64,000 nt of DNA from CAVPJW01 sp963705525 (GCA_963705525.1 CAVPJW010000003.1:1-64000); one strand, 5' to 3'; counted from the stretch's first letter, positions 47,305 to 56,432 are shown. Notes: generated by a model from the letters alone, not told the origin. Program-made: numbers and translations.

Positions 47305-48359
47305 CCGCTGCCTCTTCCGCGCGAGGACTGTCCCTCCTGGTCGGCATCGACACCGAAGGCGACAACCAGTGGGACCTGCACGCGCGCGAGCATCAGACGT
47401 TCGAGAACATCTACGCGCTGCCGGCTCTGCACGACGTGTTTGCGCGACATGGCGGGCGTCCCACGTACCTCATCACGCATCCCGTCGCGAGTGATCGCCG
47501 ATCGGCCACGGTTCTTCGTGCGCTTCACTCACGAGGCGACTGCGAGATTGGCGCGCACCATCACGCCTGGGAGACGCCGCCCTTCGAACCCGATGACATC
47601 CGCCGTCATCCATATGCGTCGTCGCTTCCACTCGATCGCTTCGAGGCGCAGCTGGCGAGCCTGACCGAGGCGATCGGTCGCGCCGTCGGGACGCGACCCG
47701 TTTCCTATCGATCCGGGCGATTCGGATTCTCCGCCGCGCACGTGTCGCCACTCGAGCAGGCGGGCTACCTGGTCGAATCGAGCGTGGCGCCTCTCTTCTA
47801 CGAAGCGCACAAAGGCGGTCCCGACTTCGTCGACGCGCCGCTCACGCCGTACTTTCTGGCTTACGACGACTCCCGGCGACCGGGGACGAGCGATCTGCTC
47901 GAAATACCGGTGTCGGCGGCGCTCAACCGGCGGTGGCCGGATATCGTCGCACGGGCGTACGCGCGTGCACCGTGGCCGTATACGACAAAGCGCGTCCTGC
48001 GAAAGCTGGGCATTCAGTCTGTCCGCTGGCTTCGCCCGTCGTATTCGTCACTGGCCGACATGAAAGCGCTCGCCCGGCACCTCAGGGACGTCGCCGTTCC
48101 CGTGCTGAACGTGATTTTTCACTCGAGCGAAGCGATCGTCGGCGGCAGCCCATACAACCGCACCGAGGCCGAACTCCAGGCCTTCCTCGCCCGGCTCGAC
48201 CAATTCCTGGCATTCGCCGTCGGCGACCTGGGAGCGGTGCCCGCCACGTTCGCAGAATTCAGGCGTTCGTACTTGGCATCGGAGGTCGCGGAGAAACCGT
48301 TCCTCCCCACACTCGACAGTACCAACGCCGTCGTCGAATCCCGAACCGCGACGGGTTGA
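47301..48359 (+). CDS. Polysaccharide deacetylase-like protein (CE4/NodB fold)
   Basis: ATGA overlap with the GNAT gene; 352 residues. Starts LSLLVGIDTEGDNQWDLHAR (the catalytic/metal Asp region of CE4 enzymes). ALHSRGDCEIGAHHHAWETP follows, with the H-x3-H zinc motif (HHHAW), and RPVSYRSGRFGFSAAHVSPL matches the third conserved motif (R-x-G). No signal peptide is visible, so it may act on a lipid-linked sugar in the cytoplasm. Pairing with a GNAT suggests that N-acyl groups on an amino-sugar are edited. Clean frame. Confidence 0.83.
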   Translation: MTAASSARGLSLLVGIDTEGDNQWDLHAREHQTFENIYALPALHDVFARHGGRPTYLITHPVASDRRSATVLRALHSRGDCEIGAHHHAWETPPFEPDDIRRHPYASSLPLDRFEAQLASLTEAIGRAVGTRPVSYRSGRFGFSAAHVSPLEQAGYLVESSVAPLFYEAHKGGPDFVDAPLTPYFLAYDDSRRPGTSDLLEIPVSAALNRRWPDIVARAYARAPWPYTTKRVLRKLGIQSVRWLRPSYSSLADMKALARHLRDVAVPVLNVIFHSSEAIVGGSPYNRTEAELQAFLARLDQFLAFAVGDLGAVPATFAEFRRSYLASEVAEKPFLPTLDSTNAVVESRTATG

Positions 48360-49564
48360 TGCGCATTTGCCACATCACGCCGCACCTGCCACCCGATCAG
48401 GCGGCCAATGCCCTCCTGCCAGTCAATCTCGGCATCTGGGCTCGACGGTCGGGACACCAAGTCACCTTCATCGCTCACCCGGCGCGGGCGGCAGTCGATC
48501 ATCCTGAGCGGCCTGGTGAACTGCCTGGTCCAGTCGTCTGGGTTCCTCGTCACGAGCGAGGCGCGGGGATCCTGGGAACGCTTGGCATCCGAGGACTGCT
48601 CGACGGTCAATCGATCGCCCGCACGATTACGCCTCTCGTCGAGTCGGCGGACATCGTCCATATCCACAGCAACGGACTCCTGGCGGAGATTGGGGCCTGG
48701 GTGGCGCGGCGTCTTGGCAAGCCCCATGTCCTGACGCTGTACGGCACGGAGATCTGGCATTACCAGCCCAGGAGGCTTGGACCCGATCTCTTCACGAAGG
48801 CCTACCATGGCGCTTCGGCCGTGACCTTCTACAGCCGCAAGCTGCTCGAACGTGCGACGGAGGTCGGCCTCGAGCGGTCATCGATGCACGTCGTGTATCC
48901 CCCCGTCGGCGCGGAATTCGTGGCCGCGGCGCCGGAGGAACGCGAGGCCGCGCGAGCGGCCCTCGGAGTGCGCGCCAGACACCTCCTGCTCAACGTCAAG
49001 CGGCTTCACCCACTGGCTGGTCAACGGTTCCTCATTGACGCGATGCCCGGCGTTCTCGCGGCGCATCGCGAGACGCACCTCGTCGTCTGCGGAACGGGGT
49101 CGCTTCTGGACGACCTGCTGGGGCAGGCCCGCTCCTTGGGGATTGAGGGCTCGGTCTCATTCGCCGGTCTGCTGGACAATCGCGTCATCGCGCAGTACGA
49201 CCGGGCCGCCGACGTGTTCGTCCTGCCTTCGCTGCTCGAAGCGTGTCCGACCGTCGCCGTCGAGGCGCTGGCGTGCGGCACGCCGGTTGTCTCGTCCGAC
49301 AATCCCGGCGGCGTCGAGCTGAACGCTCTCTTCGGCGACGATGTCAGAGTCGTGCCGCGCGAGAATCCTGGGGCGCTGGCCGGAGCGATCGTGCGCGCGC
49401 TCGACGAAAAACGTCGTGCGCAGCCGGCAACGAGCGCGATCATCGAGCGCGAATTCAGTTCCGAGAGCGTCGGCAACCGGTTCTTCGAGATTTACCAGAC
49501 CTCGCTGGGCGGCCGGCAGCCTTCCTCACCATTGGCACTCGGAAGACGCTCGGACGATCGGTAG
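48359..49564 (+). CDS. Glycosyltransferase family 4
   Basis: The ATG at 48,359 shares one base with the preceding TGA; 401 residues. N-terminal half: RICHITPHLPPDQAANALLP, DIVHIHSNGLLAEIGAWVAR and PHVLTLYGTEIWHYQPRRLG. C-terminal half: HLLLNVKRLHPLAGQRFLID, HLVVCGTGSLLDDLLGQARS and VSFAGLLDNRVIAQYDRAAD. The EX7E nucleotide motif is LLEACPTVAVEALACGTPVV. It is a retaining cytoplasmic GT-B enzyme. Intact, last soluble glycosyltransferase of the second block. Confidence 0.92.
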   Translation: MRICHITPHLPPDQAANALLPVNLGIWARRSGHQVTFIAHPARAAVDHPERPGELPGPVVWVPRHERGAGILGTLGIRGLLDGQSIARTITPLVESADIVHIHSNGLLAEIGAWVARRLGKPHVLTLYGTEIWHYQPRRLGPDLFTKAYHGASAVTFYSRKLLERATEVGLERSSMHVVYPPVGAEFVAAAPEEREAARAALGVRARHLLLNVKRLHPLAGQRFLIDAMPGVLAAHRETHLVVCGTGSLLDDLLGQARSLGIEGSVSFAGLLDNRVIAQYDRAADVFVLPSLLEACPTVAVEALACGTPVVSSDNPGGVELNALFGDDVRVVPRENPGALAGAIVRALDEKRRAQPATSAIIEREFSSESVGNRFFEIYQTSLGGRQPSSPLALGRRSDDR

Positions 49565-49605
49565 ACGACGAAATCCGCGCGTGGGACAATGCCGCCGCGT
49601 TCTGT

Positions 49606-51573
49606 ATGTGGCGTTCAGCATCGCGTGCGTGTGTCACGGCGTTCGTCGGAGCAGTGGCGGGCGGAGCGAGTCTCGTCATCGCCTTTGCGCTTCACCCGGA
49701 TCTCAGGTTTGACATCGACCGCGCGTTGCCACGAACGGCCTCCGGTTTTTATCCCGTCGAACGATCCCTGAGCGATGATTTCAGGTGGACTGCGCGGCGT
49801 GCCGAGATCCGGCTGGTCGAGCTGGATCGAGATTCTCCATGGAGGTGCCTGCTGCGATTCCGCGGAGGGAGGCCGAGGGATTTGCCGACGGCGGTTGTTG
49901 ACATCGCCATCGACGGCGTCACCGCGGCCAGACAGTCAGCAACCAACGAGTACGAGGACCTCAACTTCACGGTGCCATCACGGCCGCGCGGGACCGGCCT
50001 GACGCTGACGATTACGACGACACCGCCGTTCATCCCTGGCGCCGCCGACCGGCGCGAGCTCGGCATACAGGTCAACCGTCTCGTGTGCTCGCCGGCAGAG
50101 ACCGGGGTCATTCCTCCGCTGCGCGCCGTGAAAACTGCGGTGCTCAGTGGCGGGATGCTCGGGGCGGCGCTGGGGCTCACGGGCCTCGCGTTCTGGAGCG
50201 CGATAGCTGTCATCCTGGCTATCGCTGTCGCACAAGCCGTTCCGTTCTCGACAAGTCCGGCCTTCTTCGGCCCGTACCTGGACAGGGTCATCTGGATCGC
50301 CGGCTGCCTTGGAATCTCCCTGCTGGCGAGCCTGAAGCTCGTACGGTTGATCAACCGGAAGGCGCTGACACGAGCGGCGGCGTTCGTGATCGTGTATGCA
50401 TCGGGCGCGCTGTATCTCAAGCTCCTCGCATTGCTGCACCCGGGGAAGGCGCTCGTCGATGCGGTCTTCCACGCGCATCGGCTTGAATGGGTAATGCGCG
50501 GCCGGTTCTATTTCACGCAGCCGATGCCAGACGGGGTGCAGTTCCCCTATGCGATCGCCCTTTACATTGTTACTACGCCGTGGACGATGTTCACTCACGA
50601 CTACGTGACCCTGCTCAGAGTCGTGGTGTTGGCGGCTGAGGCGATCACAGGCGCACTCCTTTACTTCCTTGTCGTCCGCTCGTGGGGCGACAGGACCGTT
50701 GGCGTCCTCGCCGTCATCCTGCTCAGCCTCTCACCACTGCCGTATGCGATTGTCGGCAACGCAAACCTGACGAATGCCTTTGGTCAGTCGGCTGCGTTAG
50801 CCACCATGATCGCAGCCACGGTCTGGCCGCTTCGGGCCGGCCAGAGACTTCCGGTCGTCGTTCTGGCGCTTCTGGCGAGTACGGCGTTTCTCTCCCATGT
50901 CCACACCTTCGGGCTGCTGCTGGCCGCGCTCGTTGCGCTTACCGTCGCTTATCGCACGTTCGGTGCCGCCATCGACGCGCCGGCACGATCAATCCTGCTC
51001 GCCACGATCCTGGCGGCCGTCTTCGCGATTGGCTCTTACTATGGTCACTTCGGCGACGAGTACAAGACACTCGTTCGAGTGCGGACGTCAACCGCGGCGC
51101 CGGCCATGGAGCAGCGTGGGAATGCCGACGCGGAATCCGCTCGCATCCTTCGAGCGAAGCAGGCACCGGGCGCAAGACAATCACTGTACGATCGGGCTCT
51201 TGGCGCCCTGACGGCCAGCGTCAAGTCTGCCGGCTGGCCTATCTGCCTTCTGACGATCATCGGGATCTGGCGCATCGTCGTGGAGGGTGTGCGCGATCGC
51301 CTTGGTCTCGCACTGGCGGCATGGGGCGCGGCGTATCTGATTTTCGTCGCGTTCGGTGTGCTGGCGCCGATCGACCAGCGGTTCGAGCGTTATGCCGCGG
51401 AATTCATCGGCCGCGTGAACTATGCGACGCTCCCGGCCGCGTGCGTGCTGGCGGCCCGTGGCGGGGCCTGGACCTGGCGGGCCGGGCTGATCCCGCGCGT
51501 CGTCTCAGCGGCGCTTCTGATCGGCGCGGTCGTCGTCGGTGGCCAGCAGTGGATCGGATGGATGTGGAGGTAG
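49606..51573 (+). CDS. GT-C-like polytopic membrane protein
   Basis: I start at ATG 49,606 (WRSASRACVTAFVGAVAGGA), which begins the first helix; the frame is open upstream only through the previous gene. 655 residues. After helix 1 comes a ~140-residue beta-rich periplasmic domain (FRWTARRAEIRLVELDRDSP, AVVDIAIDGVTAARQSATNE). At least eleven helices follow. The catalytic-type loop comes late: LLHPGKALVDAVFHAHRLEW then VMRGRFYFTQPMPDGVQFPY. The order, with a soluble domain first, differs from the other GT-C proteins here. It may act as a polymerase or transferase. Clean frame, and 3 bases before yqeY. Confidence 0.72.
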   Translation: MWRSASRACVTAFVGAVAGGASLVIAFALHPDLRFDIDRALPRTASGFYPVERSLSDDFRWTARRAEIRLVELDRDSPWRCLLRFRGGRPRDLPTAVVDIAIDGVTAARQSATNEYEDLNFTVPSRPRGTGLTLTITTTPPFIPGAADRRELGIQVNRLVCSPAETGVIPPLRAVKTAVLSGGMLGAALGLTGLAFWSAIAVILAIAVAQAVPFSTSPAFFGPYLDRVIWIAGCLGISLLASLKLVRLINRKALTRAAAFVIVYASGALYLKLLALLHPGKALVDAVFHAHRLEWVMRGRFYFTQPMPDGVQFPYAIALYIVTTPWTMFTHDYVTLLRVVVLAAEAITGALLYFLVVRSWGDRTVGVLAVILLSLSPLPYAIVGNANLTNAFGQSAALATMIAATVWPLRAGQRLPVVVLALLASTAFLSHVHTFGLLLAALVALTVAYRTFGAAIDAPARSILLATILAAVFAIGSYYGHFGDEYKTLVRVRTSTAAPAMEQRGNADAESARILRAKQAPGARQSLYDRALGALTASVKSAGWPICLLTIIGIWRIVVEGVRDRLGLALAAWGAAYLIFVAFGVLAPIDQRFERYAAEFIGRVNYATLPAACVLAARGGAWTWRAGLIPRVVSAALLIGAVVVGGQQWIGWMWR

Positions 51574-51576
51574 GGT

Positions 51577-52026
51577 GTGGCTTTGATTGACGACGTGAAT
51601 GCGGCGATTACGAACGCGATGAAGGCGCACGACCCGGCCCGTCTGGGAACGCTGCGGATGCTGAAGGCGGCTCTGGTGAACCGGCAGATCGAAAAGGGCG
51701 GCGATCTGGACGCGGCCGAGTCGATCAAGGTCGTGATGGCGCTCGTCAAACAGCGGCACGACTCGATCGACCAGTTCACGAAGGGCGGAAGGACGGATCT
51801 GGCCGACAAGGAAGCCGCCGAGATTCGTGTGCTCGAAGGTTACCTCCCGCCGGCCCTCGACCCGGCCGAGCTCGATGCGATCATCACCACGGCCATCGCC
51901 GAATCGGGGGCCTCATCAGCGAAGGACATCGGGAAGGTCATGAAAGTGGCCATGCCGCGCCTGGCCGGGTCCGGAGTTGATGGCAAGGTTGTCAACGAAG
52001 CTGTGCGAAAAAAACTCGGGGCGTGA
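51577..52026 (+). CDS. GatB/YqeY domain-containing protein
   Basis: 149 residues, GTG start behind GGAGG. The whole length matches the YqeY family: ALIDDVNAAITNAMKAHDPA, RLGTLRMLKAALVNRQIEKG, VVMALVKQRHDSIDQFTKGG, EIRVLEGYLPPALDPAELDA and the ending AMPRLAGSGVDGKVVNEAVR. It resembles the tRNA-binding tail domain of GatB amidotransferase, but its stand-alone role is not well settled. A strong terminator follows within 75 bases, so it closes the transcript that begins in the glycan block. Confidence 0.95.
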   Translation: MALIDDVNAAITNAMKAHDPARLGTLRMLKAALVNRQIEKGGDLDAAESIKVVMALVKQRHDSIDQFTKGGRTDLADKEAAEIRVLEGYLPPALDPAELDAIITTAIAESGASSAKDIGKVMKVAMPRLAGSGVDGKVVNEAVRKKLGA

Positions 52027-52099
52027 CCAGAACCTTTCGAGGGGCCCGGACGTCTAACGGATCGAGTAGGCGATCACGGCCTTCTCATCCATCCTCCTT

Positions 52100-52133
52100 G
52101 GGTCCTCGTCCACAAGACGAGGACCCTTTTTTT
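52100..52133 (+). terminator. Rho-independent terminator after the yqeY-like gene
   Basis: A perfect 11-bp stem, GGGTCCTCGTC (52,100-52,110) and GACGAGGACCC (52,116-52,126), with a 5-base loop (CACAA) and a run of seven T (52,127-52,133). It lies between the yqeY-like gene and murJ. It is the only textbook intrinsic terminator I find in the window. Confidence 0.93.
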
Positions 52134-52216
52134 CGTGCTCACACTCGCACTGTTCGAGATCGGACACTGTCCGCCGTCCAGGGTCCAACGTGTCGCTGTG
52201 TTAGGCTGAGTAGCGC

Positions 52217-53863
52217 GTGACAGCCGCTCTTTCTGATGAGTCGCGGGCGGCGACTGCACCTCCGCCACACACCCCGGATCGCCTCGCCCGCTCTGCCGGC
52301 CTGATCAGCGTCGCCACGATGACCAGCCGAGTGCTCGGCCTGGTGCGTGAGCAGGTCGTCGCCTACCTGTTCGGAGCCGGGCACTCGGTGGACGCCTTCA
52401 ATGTGGCGTTCCGCATTCCAAATCTCCTGCGCGATCTCTTCGCCGAAGGCGCGATGAGCGCCGCGTTCGTGCCCACCTTCACGCGCTGCCTGACGCTCAA
52501 GGGCAAGGACGCGGCCTGGCGCCTCGCGAACTCCGTCCTGAACGCACTGCTTCTCGTGACGATGATGCTGGTAGTGGCAGGCATCGTGTTCGCGCCGGCG
52601 CTCGTGCACGCGTTTGCCGGTCAGTACGCGAGTGTACCGGGCAAGATCGAGCTGGCGACGACGCTGACGCGGATCATGTTTCCGTTCCTCGCGCTCGTGG
52701 CCGTCGCGGCGGCGTTGATGGGCATGCTCAACTCGCTCGGCCGCTTCTTCATCCCGGCGTTGTCGCCCGCCATGTTCAACGTCGCGACCATTTTGTGTGC
52801 CTTCGCGCTGGTCCCCTTGATGCCGCGCCTCGGGCTCCCGGCCATTGCGGCGATTGCAGTGGGGACCCTTCTGGGAGGCCTCGGGCAGATTGCGATCCAA
52901 TGGCCGGCCTTGAGGACTGAAGGATTCAGATATCGCCCGATACTCGACCTTCGCGACGAAGGTCTTCGCCGGATCTTCATCCTCATGGGGCCCGGCCTCA
53001 TCGGTCTGGCCGGTGTCCAGATCAATCTCTTCGTCAACACCGTCCTGGCAACGGGCCAGGGCGAAGGCGCGGTGTCCTGGCTGAACTACGCGTTTCGGCT
53101 GATGTACATGCCGATCGGACTCTTCGGGGTGTCGGTGGCCACGGCGGCGCTTCCGGCCGTGTCGCGTCATGCGGCGCGCGAGGAGTTCGACGGCATGCGG
53201 CAGACGTTCTCGAGCGCCCTCCGCCTGATGCTCATGATGAACGTCCCCGCCACGGCAGGCCTGATGGCACTGGCCACGCCGATCGTCGCGCTGCTCTTTC
53301 AGCACGGACGCTTCACCGCCGCCGACACCGCCGCGACGGCAAGCGCGCTCGTCTGCTATTCGATCGGCCTCGTCGGATATTCGGCCGTAAAGCTTGCCGT
53401 TCCCACGTTCTATGCGCTGCACGACAGCCGAACGCCGGTCATCGTCAGTGGCGTGACCGTGCTGATCAATGTGATTCTGAACGTCACGTTCGTTCGGTAT
53501 CTGGGCTTCCGCGGGCTGGCGCTCGGCACTGCGCTGGCGGCGCTCGTGAACGCCGGACTCCTCCTCGTGCTGCTGCGCCGACGTTTGAAGAGTCTCGATG
53601 GGAAGCGCGTGGCGGTTGCGCTGGTGAAAATCGTGACCGCGTCCGCAGTCATGGCGCTGGCATCCTGGTGGATCGCGCAATGGTCCTCGAACACATTTCC
53701 AGGACCGGGCGCAATGCGCGGCCTGATTCGCGTCGGATTGTCCATCGGGGGCGGGTGCCTCGTGCTGGCGGCGGCGGCGCGTCTGCTCAGCATCGCCGAG
53801 TTCCAGCAGGCCGTAAGAGTCGTCACCAACAGGCTCAGACCGTCGACGCGCGAGGGCGCATGA
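52217..53863 (+). CDS. murJ: Lipid II flippase MurJ (MviN)
   Basis: 548 residues, GTG start, 13-14 helices. It begins LARSAGLISVATMTSRVLGL then VREQVVAYLFGAGHSVDAFN and VAFRIPNLLRDLFAEGAMSA with AFVPTFTRCL, the diagnostic MurJ N-terminus with the R-x-P-N-x-L-R-x-L-F-A-E-G-A motif. Later motifs SWLNYAFRLMYMPIGLFGVS and FYALHDSRTPVIVSG also match. It moves lipid II to the periplasm for peptidoglycan synthesis. Intact and likely the first gene of a new transcript after the terminator. Confidence 0.96.
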   Translation: MTAALSDESRAATAPPPHTPDRLARSAGLISVATMTSRVLGLVREQVVAYLFGAGHSVDAFNVAFRIPNLLRDLFAEGAMSAAFVPTFTRCLTLKGKDAAWRLANSVLNALLLVTMMLVVAGIVFAPALVHAFAGQYASVPGKIELATTLTRIMFPFLALVAVAAALMGMLNSLGRFFIPALSPAMFNVATILCAFALVPLMPRLGLPAIAAIAVGTLLGGLGQIAIQWPALRTEGFRYRPILDLRDEGLRRIFILMGPGLIGLAGVQINLFVNTVLATGQGEGAVSWLNYAFRLMYMPIGLFGVSVATAALPAVSRHAAREEFDGMRQTFSSALRLMLMMNVPATAGLMALATPIVALLFQHGRFTAADTAATASALVCYSIGLVGYSAVKLAVPTFYALHDSRTPVIVSGVTVLINVILNVTFVRYLGFRGLALGTALAALVNAGLLLVLLRRRLKSLDGKRVAVALVKIVTASAVMALASWWIAQWSSNTFPGPGAMRGLIRVGLSIGGGCLVLAAAARLLSIAEFQQAVRVVTNRLRPSTREGA

Positions 53864-55050
53864 TCAGACGCCTTGGGCTCCATCCGACCGTCTATCTCCT
53901 GGCAGGCACGCATTTCGTCGTGGACGGTTTCGGCAACATGTATGCGCCGCTCCTTCCGCTCCTGATTCCCCGACTGGGACTGTCGCTCTTTGCCGCGGGC
54001 ATTCTCGCTATGTGTTTCCAGATGGCGAACTCCGTCTCGCAGCTGGCGTTCGGTCATCTGGCGGACAAATGGCGGCCGCGTGTGCTCCTCCTGGCGGGCC
54101 CGGTCATCGGTGTTTCGGTGCTGAGCCTGATCGGGCTGGCCGGGTCACCTCTCGCTCTCGGGGCCATTCTCGTGGTGGGAGGGCTCGGCGGTGCGGCCTT
54201 CCATCCACCGGCGGCTGCCCTCGTCCACACCCTTGCCGGACGACGACCCGGATTTGCGATGTCGTTTCACATTACCGGCGGATCGCTGGGCTTTGCGCTC
54301 GGACCGCTGCTGTTTGCGCCGATTGTCGGACGGTACGGACTCCAATGGACGCCGCTCTTTGCCATTCCGGCGCTGCTGATTCTGTCGATGTCCTGGCGCT
54401 ACGTTCCCCGGGTCGATCTCCATCTGCACAGCCGGTCGGCAGGATTTCGGGCGCTCATCCCGTATCGCCGCCCGCTGACGCTCCTGTATCTGATCGTCGT
54501 GCTCCGAACGCTGGCGTCGCTCAGCTTCGCGACGTTCGTCCCGGTCATGCTGACGCGGCGAGGACTCTCGGTCGGATCGGCAGGCGCCATCGTCGCCGTC
54601 TATCTGCTGGCCACAGGGCTGGGCGGTTTCGTCGGCGGGCCCGTCGCCGATCGGTTTGGTCCGCGACGGATCATCATGTGGTCGCTGGTGCTCGCGGTGC
54701 CATTCCTTCTGATCGCGCCACTGACGACCGGTCCGCTTTTCGTTGTTCTGTTGTCGGTGGGCGGATTTTTCCTTCAATCAACATTGCCCGTGAATGTGAC
54801 GTTCGGGCAGATGATCGCGCCCATCAGTGCGGCGACCGTTTCGTCGCTCATGATGGGCTTCGCGTGGGGCACCGGCGGCCTGAGCGTGCCACTCGTGGGC
54901 CTGTTGGCCGATCGCATCGGCATCGAACGGGCTCTGAACGTCATGGCGTGCATGCCGCTCCTGGCCGCGGCCCTTGCCTGGCCGCTTCCCTCGAGCGGCG
55001 TGGAAACACCGAGCAGACCCGCCGAAGTAGGCGTTGCCGAGACGGCGTAG
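53860..55050 (+). CDS. MFS transporter (fosmidomycin-resistance/Fsr-like)
   Basis: ATGA overlap with murJ; 396 residues, 12 helices. TVYLLAGTHFVVDGFGNMYA then PLLPLLIPRLGLSLFAAGIL is close to the Fsr-type H-x-x-x-D-x-x-x-G motif. AFGHLADKWRPRVLLLAGPV is the MFS loop 2-3 motif. VGGLGGAAFHPPAAALVHTL and FAMSFHITGGSLGFALGPLL are also typical. The substrate is unknown; efflux of a small molecule is likely. The extreme C-terminus runs up to the half-palindrome repeat at 55,059. Intact. Confidence 0.9.
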   Translation: MIRRLGLHPTVYLLAGTHFVVDGFGNMYAPLLPLLIPRLGLSLFAAGILAMCFQMANSVSQLAFGHLADKWRPRVLLLAGPVIGVSVLSLIGLAGSPLALGAILVVGGLGGAAFHPPAAALVHTLAGRRPGFAMSFHITGGSLGFALGPLLFAPIVGRYGLQWTPLFAIPALLILSMSWRYVPRVDLHLHSRSAGFRALIPYRRPLTLLYLIVVLRTLASLSFATFVPVMLTRRGLSVGSAGAIVAVYLLATGLGGFVGGPVADRFGPRRIIMWSLVLAVPFLLIAPLTTGPLFVVLLSVGGFFLQSTLPVNVTFGQMIAPISAATVSSLMMGFAWGTGGLSVPLVGLLADRIGIERALNVMACMPLLAAALAWPLPSSGVETPSRPAEVGVAETA

Positions 55051-55058
55051 CCGCAAGG

Positions 55059-55095
55059 CCGAAGGCGATCTTTTTCCACGCGGCCGACCCGCAGG
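55059..55095. repeat. Half-copy of the 26.2-kb palindromic element
   Basis: These 37 bases match 26,280-26,316 at 33 of 37 positions by direct comparison, including the core CTTTTTCCACGCG and CGACCCGCAGG. It lies 9 bases past the MFS stop. Flanking sequence to the left (cggcgtagccgcaaggcc) keeps a weaker resemblance to the inner arm. The other arm and the central hairpin are not present here. Confidence 0.7.
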
Positions 55096-55193
55096 CACAC
55101 AGGCAGACTGACCCACTACCTGCCGAGCGCTGTCGCGCAAAGTAGATCGACGTGTGTGGTACGATCGGTTGTCGTTCACCCCGGTAAGCGCAC

Positions 55194-55961
55194 ATGCCCC
55201 GTCGTCCCTCGTACAACCTGGCCTACACATTTGGCCCGGGACCGCTCTCGAGCGCCATCAAGCGCCTGATCTACCTGAACGTCGGGGCGTTTCTCGTGTC
55301 GCTCGTCTGGCGGCCGATCATCGTGATGTTCGGGCTGGTCCCGGCCGCGGTGATCGAAGAATTCCGCGTATGGCAGGTCGTCACCTACATGTTCCTGCAT
55401 GGCGGTCTCTTCCACATCCTGTTCAACATGCTGGCGCTCTGGATGTTCGGCACCGAGCTGGAGCGGACGTGGGGCACGCGGTTTTTTCTCCGGTACTATT
55501 TCGTCACCGGCATTGGGGCGGGGCTGCTCACGATCGCGCTCGGCCTGCTGCCGTTCGACTTCGCCACACGCCTTTACTATTCCGTGACGATCGGCGCGTC
55601 GGGCGCGATCTTCGGATTGCTGCTCGCGTACGGCATCCTGTTTCCGGATCGGCCGATTTACGTCTACGCGATTTTTCCGATTCCGGCGCGCTACTTCGTG
55701 ATGATCTTCGGCGCCATCGCCCTGCTCTCATCGCTCACCGACACCGGGGGCGGCACGGCTCACATCACCCACCTGGCTGGCCTGGCGGTCGGATATCTCT
55801 ACCTGAAAGGGCGCAGGCTGCTCCATCTCAAGGGCCGACGCCTGGGCCCGATGGCCGAAGTGAAGTATCGGTACGTGAAGTGGCGGATGAACCGGCTGCG
55901 GCGGAAGTTCGACGTGTACTCGGGCGGCAGATCGGACGACTGGGACAAGAGAATCCACTAG
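55194..55961 (+). CDS. Rhomboid family intramembrane serine protease
   Basis: 255 residues, six helices. WQVVTYMFLHGGLFHILFNM then LALWMFGTELERTWG is the rhomboid L1 loop and helix 2 (H-x-x-x-N). The nucleophile motif is TIGASGAIFGLLLAYGILFP (GxSG, Ser near residue 140), and the catalytic His is in GTAHITHLAGLAVGYLYLKG. Unusually long basic C-terminal tail (MAEVKYRYVKWRMNRLRRKF). Rhomboids cleave transmembrane segments; the substrate here is unknown. Converges on doxX-like with a 3-base gap. Confidence 0.94.
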   Translation: MPRRPSYNLAYTFGPGPLSSAIKRLIYLNVGAFLVSLVWRPIIVMFGLVPAAVIEEFRVWQVVTYMFLHGGLFHILFNMLALWMFGTELERTWGTRFFLRYYFVTGIGAGLLTIALGLLPFDFATRLYYSVTIGASGAIFGLLLAYGILFPDRPIYVYAIFPIPARYFVMIFGAIALLSSLTDTGGGTAHITHLAGLAVGYLYLKGRRLLHLKGRRLGPMAEVKYRYVKWRMNRLRRKFDVYSGGRSDDWDKRIH

Positions 55962-55964
55962 CCG

Positions 55965-56432
55965 CTAGCTCTTCAGATTCCACGGAAGCCTGGCGCCGCC
56001 AATCGCGAGCGCCGCGAGCGCCCCGATCACCGGCAATCCGTAACCGTTGCTCAGAAACGACAGCGTGAAGAACGCGCCGCTGGCGACATGGAAGTTGATC
56101 ACCATGAGCAGCGCCAGGAACGCGGTGAGCCGCGTCCAGAACCCCAGCACGAGCGCCATCCCCGCAGCGAACTCGCCGAGCATCACAAGCCTCGCGAAGA
56201 GCGGTGTGCCGGGAATTGCGAAGTGCTCAAGATACCAGCGGGACCACGACGGGGCCCGACTCAGCCAGCCGGCGAGCTCGCGCGACAACGGGCCGGTATC
56301 AAACAGCCAACCGATCTTGCTGAGACCTTCCGCAATGAAGAAGACGCCGATCAGAATGCGCAGCAGAGCCAGGCCGCGCGCCTCTGACGAGGCGCTGCCA
56401 CCGCCCGACGATCTGGCCGCTGTGCGAGGCAT
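55965..56432 (-). CDS. DoxX family membrane protein
   Basis: 155 residues, four helices. LALLRILIGVFFIAEGLSKI, FARLVMLGEFAAGMALVLGF and WTRLTAFLALLMVINFHVAS are the DoxX family pattern, with the characteristic R-x-x-x-G in helix 1 and E-x-x-x-G in helix 2. Members are small quinone- or redox-linked membrane proteins of unclear function. Ser/Gly-rich N-terminal 20 residues. Clean frame. Confidence 0.88.
   Translation of the reverse strand: MPRTAARSSGGGSASSEARGLALLRILIGVFFIAEGLSKIGWLFDTGPLSRELAGWLSRAPSWSRWYLEHFAIPGTPLFARLVMLGEFAAGMALVLGFWTRLTAFLALLMVINFHVASGAFFTLSFLSNGYGLPVIGALAALAIGGARLPWNLKS

Noticed and set aside
52027..52099. Possible tRNA or small RNA before the terminator
   Set aside because: No cloverleaf, T-loop or anticodon arm can be drawn; only the terminator hairpin is convincing.
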